The position numbers were made by a program, and so were the translations under genes. 56,432 bases of DNA, from assembly GCA_947169245.1 (NCBI GenBank), contig CAMVPA010000022.1, positions 1 through 56,432 on the forward strand, written 5' to 3'. Of this stretch, positions 7,579 through 16,019 are shown one piece after another (position 1 is the stretch's first letter; every line of letters starts with the position of its first letter). Under the pieces are notes generated by a model. It ran no database searches. It had not been told where the DNA came from and worked only from the letters and a program-made list of their open reading frames with translations. The stretch comes from an uncultured Prevotellaceae bacterium (lineage in GTDB: Bacteria; Bacteroidota; Bacteroidia; Bacteroidales; Bacteroidaceae).

Positions 7579-9552
7579 TCAGAAGGCGAGGAAGGGGCGG
7601 AGATAGACGTTGTTATTCGAAGAGAGTGCGCTCGTGCTTTTAAAGAATGCGTCGCCATAAAACATTACGATCACCACGCCTTCGCCTGCTCCTCTGGCCG
7701 AGCTCGTCCAGTACCAACCACCTAAGGAAGTCTTGCCATCACGATCATATATATACCTGTTGATTGTCTCATACGGCCTGCCTGAGAAGGATGAAGTCCA
7801 GTTGTCGTAGGCACTGGGCCACGGAGCCTTGCCCAGGCCGTCGGTGCAGAGCGCGGCTCCCCACTGTGCCGTGGTGGGAATGAACCAGCCAGAGCTCTCC
7901 ATAGGGGCTTCTGGTTTCCATTCACTAACCAAGCTGGCGGCTTTCAAACCTGCGTATTCCAGAGCCTGCGTCTTGTCGTAGCCGCTGAAGTCGTTCCAGG
8001 CGCTTTCGTGGGTATTGCCTATGTAGCCGTTGTCCTCGGAATAGGGTTCATCGGGAACCTCCCAGTTGGGAAAGTATTTACCTTCCTCTTTGTATGACAT
8101 CACCAGTCCGTGGCCGCCGTTGTTGTTTGTCTCCACTACGTTCTTGCTCCACTCTGAGCCATAGTTCACAAAGACCACGATGCCCAGTGGCGTATGTCCG
8201 TACTCCTGTGCCTGCAGGGCGTTTTCGTAGAGGTAACCGTCGTCAGCATAGCACTTGCCCACGTCGTTCTTGGTGGCTTTCTCGGCTTTGACACCCAGCT
8301 CCAGCTTGTCGTTCAGCGCACTGTAATCCAGCGTAGCACCGGGCACTAAGACGTCAGTATCGATGATGTTCATGGTGAACATGGCGCAACCAGACCAATC
8401 GTTGTTCCAATCGCTGTCGTACACATATTTATAATAGGTGCTATACACTTGGTCTCTGCTGGTACAGCCATCGAGTATTCCGGCATAGTACTGGATGCGG
8501 TAGTTCCAGCCCGAAGCAATCCAGCCATGTATCCAGTAGTACTCACCCCAACCGCAATCGTAGAGGATGTAAGCTCTGCTACCAGAGTAAACGACGCCCT
8601 TGTCGTTGTTGAAGCCCCTGGGGAAGATGTGGTTCAGGCGGCCGGCGTACGAGGGTTTCTTGTTGTTGGCCTTGCCGTTGAGGAAGGCCTTGATGTTGGC
8701 CACCATCCCCTTGTTATCCATCATGAAAGTGACGAAGTCCTTGATGTGACTGAAGGTTGTTGGACTTTTTTCCCCGCTGTTCTTGGGCTTCCAGGCGCCT
8801 TGATTGTCACCGTCGAGGTTGATGCCACAGGAGCTGTCAAACCTCGGTGTTTCATACACTTGGGCCAGCGTGCTGTGGTAGCCGTTGGTGGCAATGCAGA
8901 CGTAGTAGCCATAGACATAATTGCTGTAATTTGGCACCCACACCACGTCGCCCACCTGATAGGGGCAGTTGCCGCCGGCGTTGTCAGGGAAAGCATCGGG
9001 GCTGAGGTAGTCGATGCGTTCCAAGTGGGGGATGCAGGGGATGTCCACATCCACCCAGCCGTAGCGGCGCGGGCCGCCGTCGCGGTGGAAGGTCAGCGTG
9101 CCCAGCGTGAACTTCTTGCCATTCTCCAGGATGGGCAGATCCTTGAGGCTGAGCACATAGCCGTCGGCCGTCGGGGTCAGCAGGCGCACGGCGTCAGCGC
9201 TGTCGAGGCTGGCAATGGCGCGGAACGACTGTTCGGCCTCCGTCGTACTCTCGCACTTCACGGCTCGCACCGTCGAGCCTTCGCCGTCGAGCGTCTCGCC
9301 GTAGGTAGGCTCGTAGTTCGTATTCGTCACGTCTCCGTCTATACGCTCCAAGCCCGTCAGCGTGCGCAGAGTGTTGATGACTGCAAACTGGCAGGCCAGC
9401 TGATAGCGCTCCTGGTCGGTGAGCAGCGAGTCGGGCACGCCCGTCTTGCCGTCCTCCGTCACAATGCGCTCGTCTATTTTCTCCTCGTCATCGCTGCATG
9501 CCGCCGTCGTGCCGAGGACGAGCAGCAGAATCAGAATCTTCGTGTACTTCAT
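7579..9552 (-). CDS. Array surface lipoprotein P4: shared N-terminal domain with DUF1566/FISUMP-like C-terminus
   Basis: 657 residues. The signal peptide MKYTKILILLLVLGTTAACS is nearly that of the lipoprotein at 2571-3632, while the mature protein belongs with P1, P3 and P5; this is a chimera at the 5' end. The common N-domain runs to about residue 215 and is followed by a segment variable between paralogues. A block (DDGYLYENALQAQEYGHTPL, then GIVVFVNYGSEWSKN) is identical in protein to P3 and nearly so to P1. The C-terminal GWFIPTTAQWGAAL ... YWTSSARG ... YLRPFLAF matches the DUF1566/FISUMP pattern of predicted lectin-like folds. The 55-bp spacer after it is the same sequence as the one following P1. 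Confidence 0.85.
   Translation of the reverse strand: MKYTKILILLLVLGTTAACSDDEEKIDERIVTEDGKTGVPDSLLTDQERYQLACQFAVINTLRTLTGLERIDGDVTNTNYEPTYGETLDGEGSTVRAVKCESTTEAEQSFRAIASLDSADAVRLLTPTADGYVLSLKDLPILENGKKFTLGTLTFHRDGGPRRYGWVDVDIPCIPHLERIDYLSPDAFPDNAGGNCPYQVGDVVWVPNYSNYVYGYYVCIATNGYHSTLAQVYETPRFDSSCGINLDGDNQGAWKPKNSGEKSPTTFSHIKDFVTFMMDNKGMVANIKAFLNGKANNKKPSYAGRLNHIFPRGFNNDKGVVYSGSRAYILYDCGWGEYYWIHGWIASGWNYRIQYYAGILDGCTSRDQVYSTYYKYVYDSDWNNDWSGCAMFTMNIIDTDVLVPGATLDYSALNDKLELGVKAEKATKNDVGKCYADDGYLYENALQAQEYGHTPLGIVVFVNYGSEWSKNVVETNNNGGHGLVMSYKEEGKYFPNWEVPDEPYSEDNGYIGNTHESAWNDFSGYDKTQALEYAGLKAASLVSEWKPEAPMESSGWFIPTTAQWGAALCTDGLGKAPWPSAYDNWTSSFSGRPYETINRYIYDRDGKTSLGGWYWTSSARGAGEGVVIVMFYGDAFFKSTSALSSNNNVYLRPFLAF
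7961..8318. repeat. 358-bp block apparently identical to 10021-10378
   Basis: Reading the two stretches side by side (offset 2060) I see no difference from 7961 to 8318. The flanks on both sides are clearly diverged. The block encodes the segment just before the lectin-like C-terminus in P4 and P3, which suggests recent gene conversion or duplication. Confidence 0.8.
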
Positions 9553-9626
9553 TTCTTCTATCTTGTTTTTACATTATACATTTGCTGTTTTTCTACCGAC
9601 AAGGTTTCGAGCGCCATGCTTCCTCG

Positions 9627-11642
9627 TCAGAAGGCAAGGAAGGGGCGGAGATAGACGTAGTCGTATGGCTCGATATTGCTGGCGCTCCTGAAGAATGCCC
9701 AGCCGGTTTCCCATTCTAGTTTGACAAACACACCTTTATTTGCACTCGCACCTTGAGCCGAGCTGGTCCAATAGGTTCCAGCCAGATTTATCTTACTGCC
9801 GTAAGTGTTAGTGTAGGTATTTATTGTGAATAGAGGCGTGCCAGAGAAAGGCTTCGTCCAATAGTCGTTCTCGTTGGGCCATGAAGCACCGCCCAGTCCG
9901 GGAGAGCAGAGCGCGGCTCCCCATTGTGCCGTTGTGGGAATGAACCAGCCAGAGCTCTCCATAGGGGCTTCTGGTTTCCAGTCACTGACCAAACTGGCGG
10001 CTTTCAAATCTGCGTATTCAAGAGCCTGCGTCTTGTCGTAGCCGCTGAAGTCGTTCCAGGCGCTTTCGTGGGTATTGCCTATGTAGCCGTTGTCCTCGGA
10101 ATAGGGTTCATCGGGAACCTCCCAGTTGGGAAAGTATTTACCTTCCTCTTTGTATGACATCACCAGTCCGTGGCCGCCGTTGTTGTTTGTCTCCACTACG
10201 TTCTTGCTCCACTCTGAGCCATAGTTCACAAAGACCACGATGCCCAGTGGCGTATGTCCGTACTCCTGTGCCTGCAGGGCGTTTTCGTAGAGGTAACCGT
10301 CGTCAGCATAGCACTTGCCCACGTCGTTCTTGGTGGCTTTCTCGGCTTTGACACCCAGCTCCAGCTTGTCGTTCAGCGGGCTGTATTCGAGCTTGGAGTT
10401 AGGGATGGGGTCTGACCTGAAGCGGATGGCGTTCATGGTGTAGTTCCACCTCTTGTAGAAGGTGTTGTTCCAATCACTGTCCTTCACATACTTATAGCTG
10501 GCATTCTTCCAATACCTCACATTGTAGCTCACCCAGCAAAAAAATCCTTGCCGATAGTAATAGGCGGGCACATAGGCATAATCGTCGGTAACATAGCCGT
10601 CGTACCAGATGGCGGCATCGCGCTTGTCCCAGCTGACGAAGGGCACGCCTTTGTCGTTGTTGAAGCCTTCGGGGAAGATATGGTGCAGGCAGTTCGACAG
10701 GGTGGGCTTCATGTTCACTGCCTTACCTTCGAGAAACGCCTTGATGTTGGCCACCTTCGCCTGGTGGTCGCAGATGAAGTTGCAGTAGGCATTGGTCATG
10801 TCATAGGTGGTGGTCTCTTTTGTTTCCGGGATGCAGGAATCTTTGGTCTTGTTGTAGGGATACCAGCAGCCCTCGTTGTCGCCGTCGGCGTTCACCGTCT
10901 GGTCGCCACCCGGCGCGTTGATGCATAGGTGTACCAGCCAGCCGTCGTTGTAGGCGTATGGCTGTACGCAGAGGTAGTAGCCCGTGCTGTAGCCGCTATA
11001 TACGCGCACGATGTCGCCTATCTGATAGGCTGAGTTGCCGGCGTTGTCGGGGAAGGCGTCGGGGCTGAGATAGTCGATGCGCTCTAAGTGGGGTATGCAG
11101 GGTATGTCCACCTCTACGTAGCCATGGCGGCGCGGGCCGCCGTCGCGGTGGAAGGTGAGCGTGCCGAGGGTGAGCGTCTTTCCGTCCGGGAGGATGGGCA
11201 TGTTGCGCAGGTCGAGCTGGTAGCCGTCAGCCGTCGGGGTGTACATACGCACGGCGTCGGCGCTGTCGAGGCCGGCGATGGCTCGGAACGACAGCTCGGC
11301 TGCCGCCGTACTCTCGCATTTCATGACACGCACCGTCGCGCCCGCGTCGTCGAGCGTCATGCCGTAGGTGGGCTCGTGGGTCTCGTTCACTACGTCGGGC
11401 GTCACGCTCTCTAAGCCCGCCAGGTTGCGCATGGTGCTGATGACCGCACTCTGGCACGCCAGCTGGTAGCGCTCGAGGTCGGTGAGCAGCGAGTCGGGGA
11501 CGTACGTCTTGCCGTCCTCCGTCACAATGCGCTCGTCGACTTTCTCCTCGTCATCGTCCTTGCAGGCGGTGACGCTCAGGCCGAGGCCGCACACCAGCGC
11601 GCCCATCAGCAAAAAACGGGAAATCTTATTCATGGTTCTCAT
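9627..11642 (-). CDS. Array surface lipoprotein P3: shared N-terminal domain with DUF1566/FISUMP-like C-terminus
   Basis: 671 residues from the ATG at 11642, which overlaps the stop of the MACPF gene upstream in an ATGA arrangement, so translation is probably coupled; an ATG at 11633 is the alternative. The signal peptide ends at SVTAC (Cys27) followed by KDDDEE. It has the common N-domain (KVDERIVTEDGKTYVP, TLTFHRDGGPRRHGYVEVDI), a variable centre with YYYRQGFFCWVSYNVRYW, then the conserved block and a C-terminus with GWFIPTTAQWGAAL, TYWTSSAQG and YLRPFLAF. Its 3' third is almost the same as that of P1 over 585 bp, while the middle is different. Fold is inferred and function unknown; context puts it with the three MACPF proteins. 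Confidence 0.85.
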   Translation of the reverse strand: MRTMNKISRFLLMGALVCGLGLSVTACKDDDEEKVDERIVTEDGKTYVPDSLLTDLERYQLACQSAVISTMRNLAGLESVTPDVVNETHEPTYGMTLDDAGATVRVMKCESTAAAELSFRAIAGLDSADAVRMYTPTADGYQLDLRNMPILPDGKTLTLGTLTFHRDGGPRRHGYVEVDIPCIPHLERIDYLSPDAFPDNAGNSAYQIGDIVRVYSGYSTGYYLCVQPYAYNDGWLVHLCINAPGGDQTVNADGDNEGCWYPYNKTKDSCIPETKETTTYDMTNAYCNFICDHQAKVANIKAFLEGKAVNMKPTLSNCLHHIFPEGFNNDKGVPFVSWDKRDAAIWYDGYVTDDYAYVPAYYYRQGFFCWVSYNVRYWKNASYKYVKDSDWNNTFYKRWNYTMNAIRFRSDPIPNSKLEYSPLNDKLELGVKAEKATKNDVGKCYADDGYLYENALQAQEYGHTPLGIVVFVNYGSEWSKNVVETNNNGGHGLVMSYKEEGKYFPNWEVPDEPYSEDNGYIGNTHESAWNDFSGYDKTQALEYADLKAASLVSDWKPEAPMESSGWFIPTTAQWGAALCSPGLGGASWPNENDYWTKPFSGTPLFTINTYTNTYGSKINLAGTYWTSSAQGASANKGVFVKLEWETGWAFFRSASNIEPYDYVYLRPFLAF
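9711..10295. repeat. 585-bp block apparently identical to 20059-20643
   Basis: At an offset of 10,348 the two stretches show no difference by eye from 9711 to 10295. They encode nearly the whole C-terminal module of P3 and P1. A single C/T mismatch bounds the left side and several synonymous changes bound the right side. Two such blocks in direct orientation 10 kb apart could recombine and delete everything between them, including all three MACPF genes. Confidence 0.85.
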
Positions 11643-13390
11643 TCTTTCACTTCGTTGACATTATATATATACACATAGTTGTCGTTGCGCTGGTAGCGGC
11701 CATTGTCTTTTTCGGTGAAGCCCACAATGTCCTTCAGCCCGGTGGGGGCGGTCAGCTCGAAGGTGCTGCCGTTCTTGCGAACGTTGTAGACCCCCGCCGC
11801 CGCGTAGCCACCGCCGACGGTGACGCCGCCGCTCAGCTCTACGTATGGCAGGGTCGTGGCGTCGGCGTAGTTGATGCCCGCCTGCTCCGTGACGCTCACC
11901 GCGCCGCCGTTGATGTAGAAGGTGCCATTGGCTTTCTCACTGCGCTTGGTACTCTTCACGGCGCCGTTGATCCAGAGCACGTCGTAGGTAGAGTTGTCGT
12001 CGGCCACGCCGAAGCCGCAGGCCAGCTTCACCTTGCCCTCGTAGATGGGGTAGCACACCCACAACCACTGGTTGCCTATCTTCTCGTGGCAGATGGTGGC
12101 CACATAGTGACCGCCGCTCATGACGTTGGCCACCATGGGTTCCGACGTGCTGTCGGTGCGCTTGTGCTCCCGCCAGTCACCGGTTTCCTTGCGCCAGTGG
12201 CACGTAGCCGACGTGGGACGTATGGGGAACTTCGTACTGAAGAAGTTGCGGTCGCCCAGCATCTCCTGATAGAGGGCGGCATCTTGCAGGATGGCGGCCT
12301 GCAGCCACCGCTTCACGTGGGGATACTGCTCGGGCACGAAGTTCCAGATGGGTTCCACCTCCATGTAGATCATCTCGCAGTTGGAGGCCGCCTCGTTTTT
12401 GGGGTCGAAGGTGACTGACTCTCGCCACTTGGTCACGTCGCTCATCTCGAAGTCGCGTGTGCCGTCGTACTTTGCCTCGCCTATCATGGTGCCCATGTAA
12501 CTCATCTCGCCGCCCCTGCACTCAATGTAGAGGCTCGACTGCTCGGTCCAGTGATATTCCTCCTTTTGGCGGTTCGACTTGCGGTCCCGATAGGCCGTCA
12601 GCAACTGCTCGGAGGTGAACGACTGCTCGCTGACGTTGTCGTGGTAGCGCCACATGTCGTTCTTCAGCGTCAGCTGCATTGAGGCACCCAGGAAGGCACG
12701 TGTGATGACGTGCGTGCCCCAAACGTTGATAAACGAGTCCACCAGGGCGTAGTTCGTCGCATCATAGTTCCATGCCAGATGCTCTATGGCATCCTGGAAG
12801 CTGCGCGTCAGCAGTTTGGTCTGCTGGCCTGCAAACCACTCCTTGTTGATGGTATTCTGCACCTCAGCGGGCGTGATATACTGCTCGCCCTTCAGGATGT
12901 TGTCCTGCACCATGTAGTAGAAGCAGTCCTGCAGTCCATCCTCCAGCACGTACTGTCGCGTGCGCTTCGTTCTACTGTAAAGGCCAAGGTCTATCTCTTG
13001 CTTGGTTTGTAGGTCCATCGAGGCTACATAGTCGCGCTGTGAGTAGCGCACGGTCTGTTGCGAATTGAAGCCACTCTTCACCTGCGACACCAGCATGACT
13101 TTCCCTTGCTTGTTGCGGGCTTCCAGTTCCTGGCGGTTCAGCACCTGGCAGCGTATGTCCTGCCAGTCGCAGTACTTGCCGCGCACGGCATCGTACGAAT
13201 AGCCTACGCCGAAGTTGCGCAGGAACTGGGCGCGTGACTCCACGTCCTCGGCGCGTGTCCACTGGAAGGGGGCCGCCTCGTTGGTCTCGACGACGAGATC
13301 GTCGAGCACGTCGTCCTCGCTGGTGCAGGAGGCTATCATGGCGCCCATCGCCACGATCAGGGCCAGAAGGCCAAATCTATTCCATTTCAT
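11639..13390 (-). CDS. MACPF (perforin-like) domain surface lipoprotein, short form
   Basis: 583 residues. Lipobox AMIASC (Cys22) followed by TSEDD. The mature protein opens with GVGYSYDAVRGKYCDW, the G-x-G-Y start seen in Bacteroidales MACPF proteins. The MACPF signature is FINVWGTHVITRAFLGA (W-G-T-H at residues 224-227), followed by regions expected to form the membrane-inserting hairpins, and MEVEPIWNFVP closes the domain at about residue 350. The remaining ~220 residues (CHWRKETGDWREH ... GVADDNSTYDVLWINGA) are a C-terminal beta-rich domain without a recognised family. MACPF proteins oligomerise into pores. Known Bacteroidales examples (BSAP toxins) kill related strains. It is one of three such genes in a row, 42 bp downstream of the second. 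Confidence 0.88.
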   Translation of the reverse strand: MKWNRFGLLALIVAMGAMIASCTSEDDVLDDLVVETNEAAPFQWTRAEDVESRAQFLRNFGVGYSYDAVRGKYCDWQDIRCQVLNRQELEARNKQGKVMLVSQVKSGFNSQQTVRYSQRDYVASMDLQTKQEIDLGLYSRTKRTRQYVLEDGLQDCFYYMVQDNILKGEQYITPAEVQNTINKEWFAGQQTKLLTRSFQDAIEHLAWNYDATNYALVDSFINVWGTHVITRAFLGASMQLTLKNDMWRYHDNVSEQSFTSEQLLTAYRDRKSNRQKEEYHWTEQSSLYIECRGGEMSYMGTMIGEAKYDGTRDFEMSDVTKWRESVTFDPKNEAASNCEMIYMEVEPIWNFVPEQYPHVKRWLQAAILQDAALYQEMLGDRNFFSTKFPIRPTSATCHWRKETGDWREHKRTDSTSEPMVANVMSGGHYVATICHEKIGNQWLWVCYPIYEGKVKLACGFGVADDNSTYDVLWINGAVKSTKRSEKANGTFYINGGAVSVTEQAGINYADATTLPYVELSGGVTVGGGYAAAGVYNVRKNGSTFELTAPTGLKDIVGFTEKDNGRYQRNDNYVYIYNVNEVKE

Positions 13391-13432
13391 CTTATACCTT
13401 ATTTATTATATATTATTCTTACCTCTCACCTC

Positions 13433-15988
13433 TCACTTATACGTTCCCGATTTGGTGGTGAAGTTTTTGCTGATGTCGGCAATGGTGGGATAGTTGAACA
13501 TGTAGCCACGCACGGGGCGCACGGGGTAGAAGTTGGCGCGCCACTGAGCGTTGTAGGTCTTGTTGTTGATGACCTTCATGCTGTAGTCGGGGTACAGCAC
13601 GAGCAGACAGGCATCCGTATAGCTGTTGGAGTTCTTCGAGCTGATGCAGTTCAGATTGCCCTGCTCATGCAGCGCACGATTGGAACCCAGTCTCTTGTTC
13701 TTGTCCAGTATGTCGTACTGGCCGTAGTAGCCGTTGAACTCCGCATCCCAGCCGGTGAGCTGATTCTTGAAGAGCGCCTTGGGGTTGAAGCCTATGTAGG
13801 TATAGAGGTCCTGAATGTCGGCAGGCGTAGGCAGGAACCACTTCTGGTTCGGGTTCTTGGGATAGAAGGTGTTGGGCGAGTAGCCCCATATCCAGCCGTT
13901 GTAGGCGGTAAACTCATAGTTGTTATGCTCCCACATGAACTGCGTGTAGCACACGTTGTTCTGCATATAGTCCACGCCAGCGTAGTCTTCCTTCTCGGCG
14001 AAGAGCAGGCGGTGGTCTATGTCGTGGCGCGTCCAGAACTTCGAGCCCACCTTCACTAACGGGTGGCGGTGCTTGATGGAGTTTCCGTCGTCGTCGGTGT
14101 AGAGCGGCAGGTAGTCCTCCTGAATGACGAGATTCTTACCCGCGAGTCCATTCACTCGCGTGGGGTTCTTCAGGAGGAGGTTGCCGTTGACGTACCAGAA
14201 CTTGTCGATGACTGTGCCTGTGGGCAGGGTATCGATGGGGTTCACGTAGCAGTCGCCGTTGGAGAAGCACACGTAGGCGGGCTGGTGGATGCCGTCGCCA
14301 AGGAAGAGACCCTGGTTCATGCGTATGTGCTGGCGGTAGATGGGATAGGCAATGGTGACGCGCTGGTCGGTGCGGATCTTCGGCACGTACTCCGAGCACA
14401 CCTCCATCACCGGCGTCTTCTCGAAGTAAAGCAGACGGCAGAGCGAGCCGGTCATGGGTGTCAGTTTCAAGGAGAAGTCGAACAGCTTGCGGTATTTCGC
14501 TGTGTTGGGACCTATTTCATAGATGTCGGTGCTCAGGATGCTGGCGGGCAGCTGACAGTCGCTGCGGCTGGACAGCCGCAGGGTGGCTTCAAGGAAGTCA
14601 AGGCGCAGGTCCTGCGGCACGAGGTCCCAGACGGGCATCAGTTCGAAGTGTACCACGTCGAGCTTCTTATCCATAGCCATCTGGTCGCTATACTTGATGC
14701 TGGCCAGCCATTCCTGTATGTGTCCCGGCGGCAGTTGTCCCTGTGCGTCGAGCTTGGCAATGTCGGCCTTGAGCTGCTTGCTGGTCTGGTCGCTGCCGCC
14801 CCAAATCTTGATGGCACCGCTGATGCTCTTGCTCGACGACACCTCGGTGACACCCGTGGTGCGGTCGCCCTTGCTCAGCTGGCCCATGGTGTAGCGCGCC
14901 TCCTCGTTGGCATCGGTCTTGGCGTTATAGCTGGCCGCCTTGTCGATGGTGAATGAATAGTCGAGCTTGCCGCCCAGGTCGGCCTGCAGTACGATGTGCG
15001 TACCAAAGTCGAGGAGCACCTGCTCCACGGCTGCTTCACGGGCAGCGCCGCTCTGGTTGCGTATTTTGCTGAGAGCCGTCAGGAACTCCTGACTCAGGCT
15101 CATGAGGTTCTTCTTCGAGCCGCTCTCGTTGTCAAGCTTTCTCAGGTATTGCATCGCGCCCCTGTCCAGGGTACGCGAGGCCACGGTCTTGGTCATCACG
15201 CCGTAGCCCACATTCTGCTCGTGGATGCTGACGTTAGGCGCAGCGTCCATGAGCTGCTTGCAGGTGTTGATGCAGCCCTGTATGTCGATGGCTGCCGAGT
15301 TGGAACACGACGCGGTCATATCGTAGGCCAGTTCCTGCAGGGTGGTGGCTGCATAGACGTCGATGTTGAACTGTTGCAGACGGCAGTCGTGGATGGCATC
15401 CAGCTCGTAGGTTTTGGCGTTGGACCTAAGGGTCTTCAGGTCGATGATGGGCCGCTTGGTCTTCACGCTCATGGGATTCTGGAGCTCGGCGTAGATGTCG
15501 TAGCCGTAGCCCACGAACAGTTCGGCGCGGGCGTCTTCGCCGTTGCCGTCGTCGTCGCTCGCCGAGAGCTGTGTCACGGTGAGCGTTCCGCTGCGCGACG
15601 GGTCGCTGACGGATGTAAACACCAGCGTAGCCGTGCGGCGCATGCCGGTGTCGTTAGTCTGCGAGGCCAGCACCATCTGACCGTCGGTGGCCAGCGTGTC
15701 GCTAGTCACCGACAGCCATTCGTCGGCCTCTGACGTTGATACGGCGACTGTCACCGCACTGTCGCGCTCGGCATCGTAGCCGTCGATGCTCACCGTCAGC
15801 CGCTCGTAGGCGGCCAGGCGGGTCAGGGTCACCAGGCCCTCGTCGTCCACACAACTGCCGCCCGTGGCAGTCACGGTCCAGGGACCCGACGGGTCGGGCC
15901 CTATTACGTCATCATCATCATGGCAGCTGCTCAGCAGTGGCAGCAGGGCTGCACTCAGCAACAGTGCGGATAATAGTCGTCGTGTCAT
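13433..15988 (-). CDS. MACPF surface lipoprotein with BACON-like front and FISUMP-like C-terminal domain
   Basis: 851 residues. Lipobox PLLSSC (Cys22) followed by HDDDD. Residues about 35-145 look like a BACON/Ig-type domain (WLSVTSDT ... RTATLVFTS ... LTVTQLSA). The MACPF domain starts at FVGYGYDIYAELQNP; its signature is VLLDFGTHIVLQADLGGKL (F-G-T-H at 328-331, GG at 339-340), and MPVWDLVP closes it near residue 451. From about 525, VCSEYVPKIRTDQRVTIAYP, GLFLGDGIHQPAYVCF and KWFLPTPADIQDLYTYIG form a FISUMP-like module closely similar to that of P5. This one protein therefore joins a pore domain to a predicted recognition domain used by its array neighbours. It lies 31 bp downstream of the first MACPF gene. 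Confidence 0.9.
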   Translation of the reverse strand: MTRRLLSALLLSAALLPLLSSCHDDDDVIGPDPSGPWTVTATGGSCVDDEGLVTLTRLAAYERLTVSIDGYDAERDSAVTVAVSTSEADEWLSVTSDTLATDGQMVLASQTNDTGMRRTATLVFTSVSDPSRSGTLTVTQLSASDDDGNGEDARAELFVGYGYDIYAELQNPMSVKTKRPIIDLKTLRSNAKTYELDAIHDCRLQQFNIDVYAATTLQELAYDMTASCSNSAAIDIQGCINTCKQLMDAAPNVSIHEQNVGYGVMTKTVASRTLDRGAMQYLRKLDNESGSKKNLMSLSQEFLTALSKIRNQSGAAREAAVEQVLLDFGTHIVLQADLGGKLDYSFTIDKAASYNAKTDANEEARYTMGQLSKGDRTTGVTEVSSSKSISGAIKIWGGSDQTSKQLKADIAKLDAQGQLPPGHIQEWLASIKYSDQMAMDKKLDVVHFELMPVWDLVPQDLRLDFLEATLRLSSRSDCQLPASILSTDIYEIGPNTAKYRKLFDFSLKLTPMTGSLCRLLYFEKTPVMEVCSEYVPKIRTDQRVTIAYPIYRQHIRMNQGLFLGDGIHQPAYVCFSNGDCYVNPIDTLPTGTVIDKFWYVNGNLLLKNPTRVNGLAGKNLVIQEDYLPLYTDDDGNSIKHRHPLVKVGSKFWTRHDIDHRLLFAEKEDYAGVDYMQNNVCYTQFMWEHNNYEFTAYNGWIWGYSPNTFYPKNPNQKWFLPTPADIQDLYTYIGFNPKALFKNQLTGWDAEFNGYYGQYDILDKNKRLGSNRALHEQGNLNCISSKNSNSYTDACLLVLYPDYSMKVINNKTYNAQWRANFYPVRPVRGYMFNYPTIADISKNFTTKSGTYK

Positions 15989-16019
15989 ATCAGTTTTTTC
16001 TGTTTGTTATTGTTTGTCG

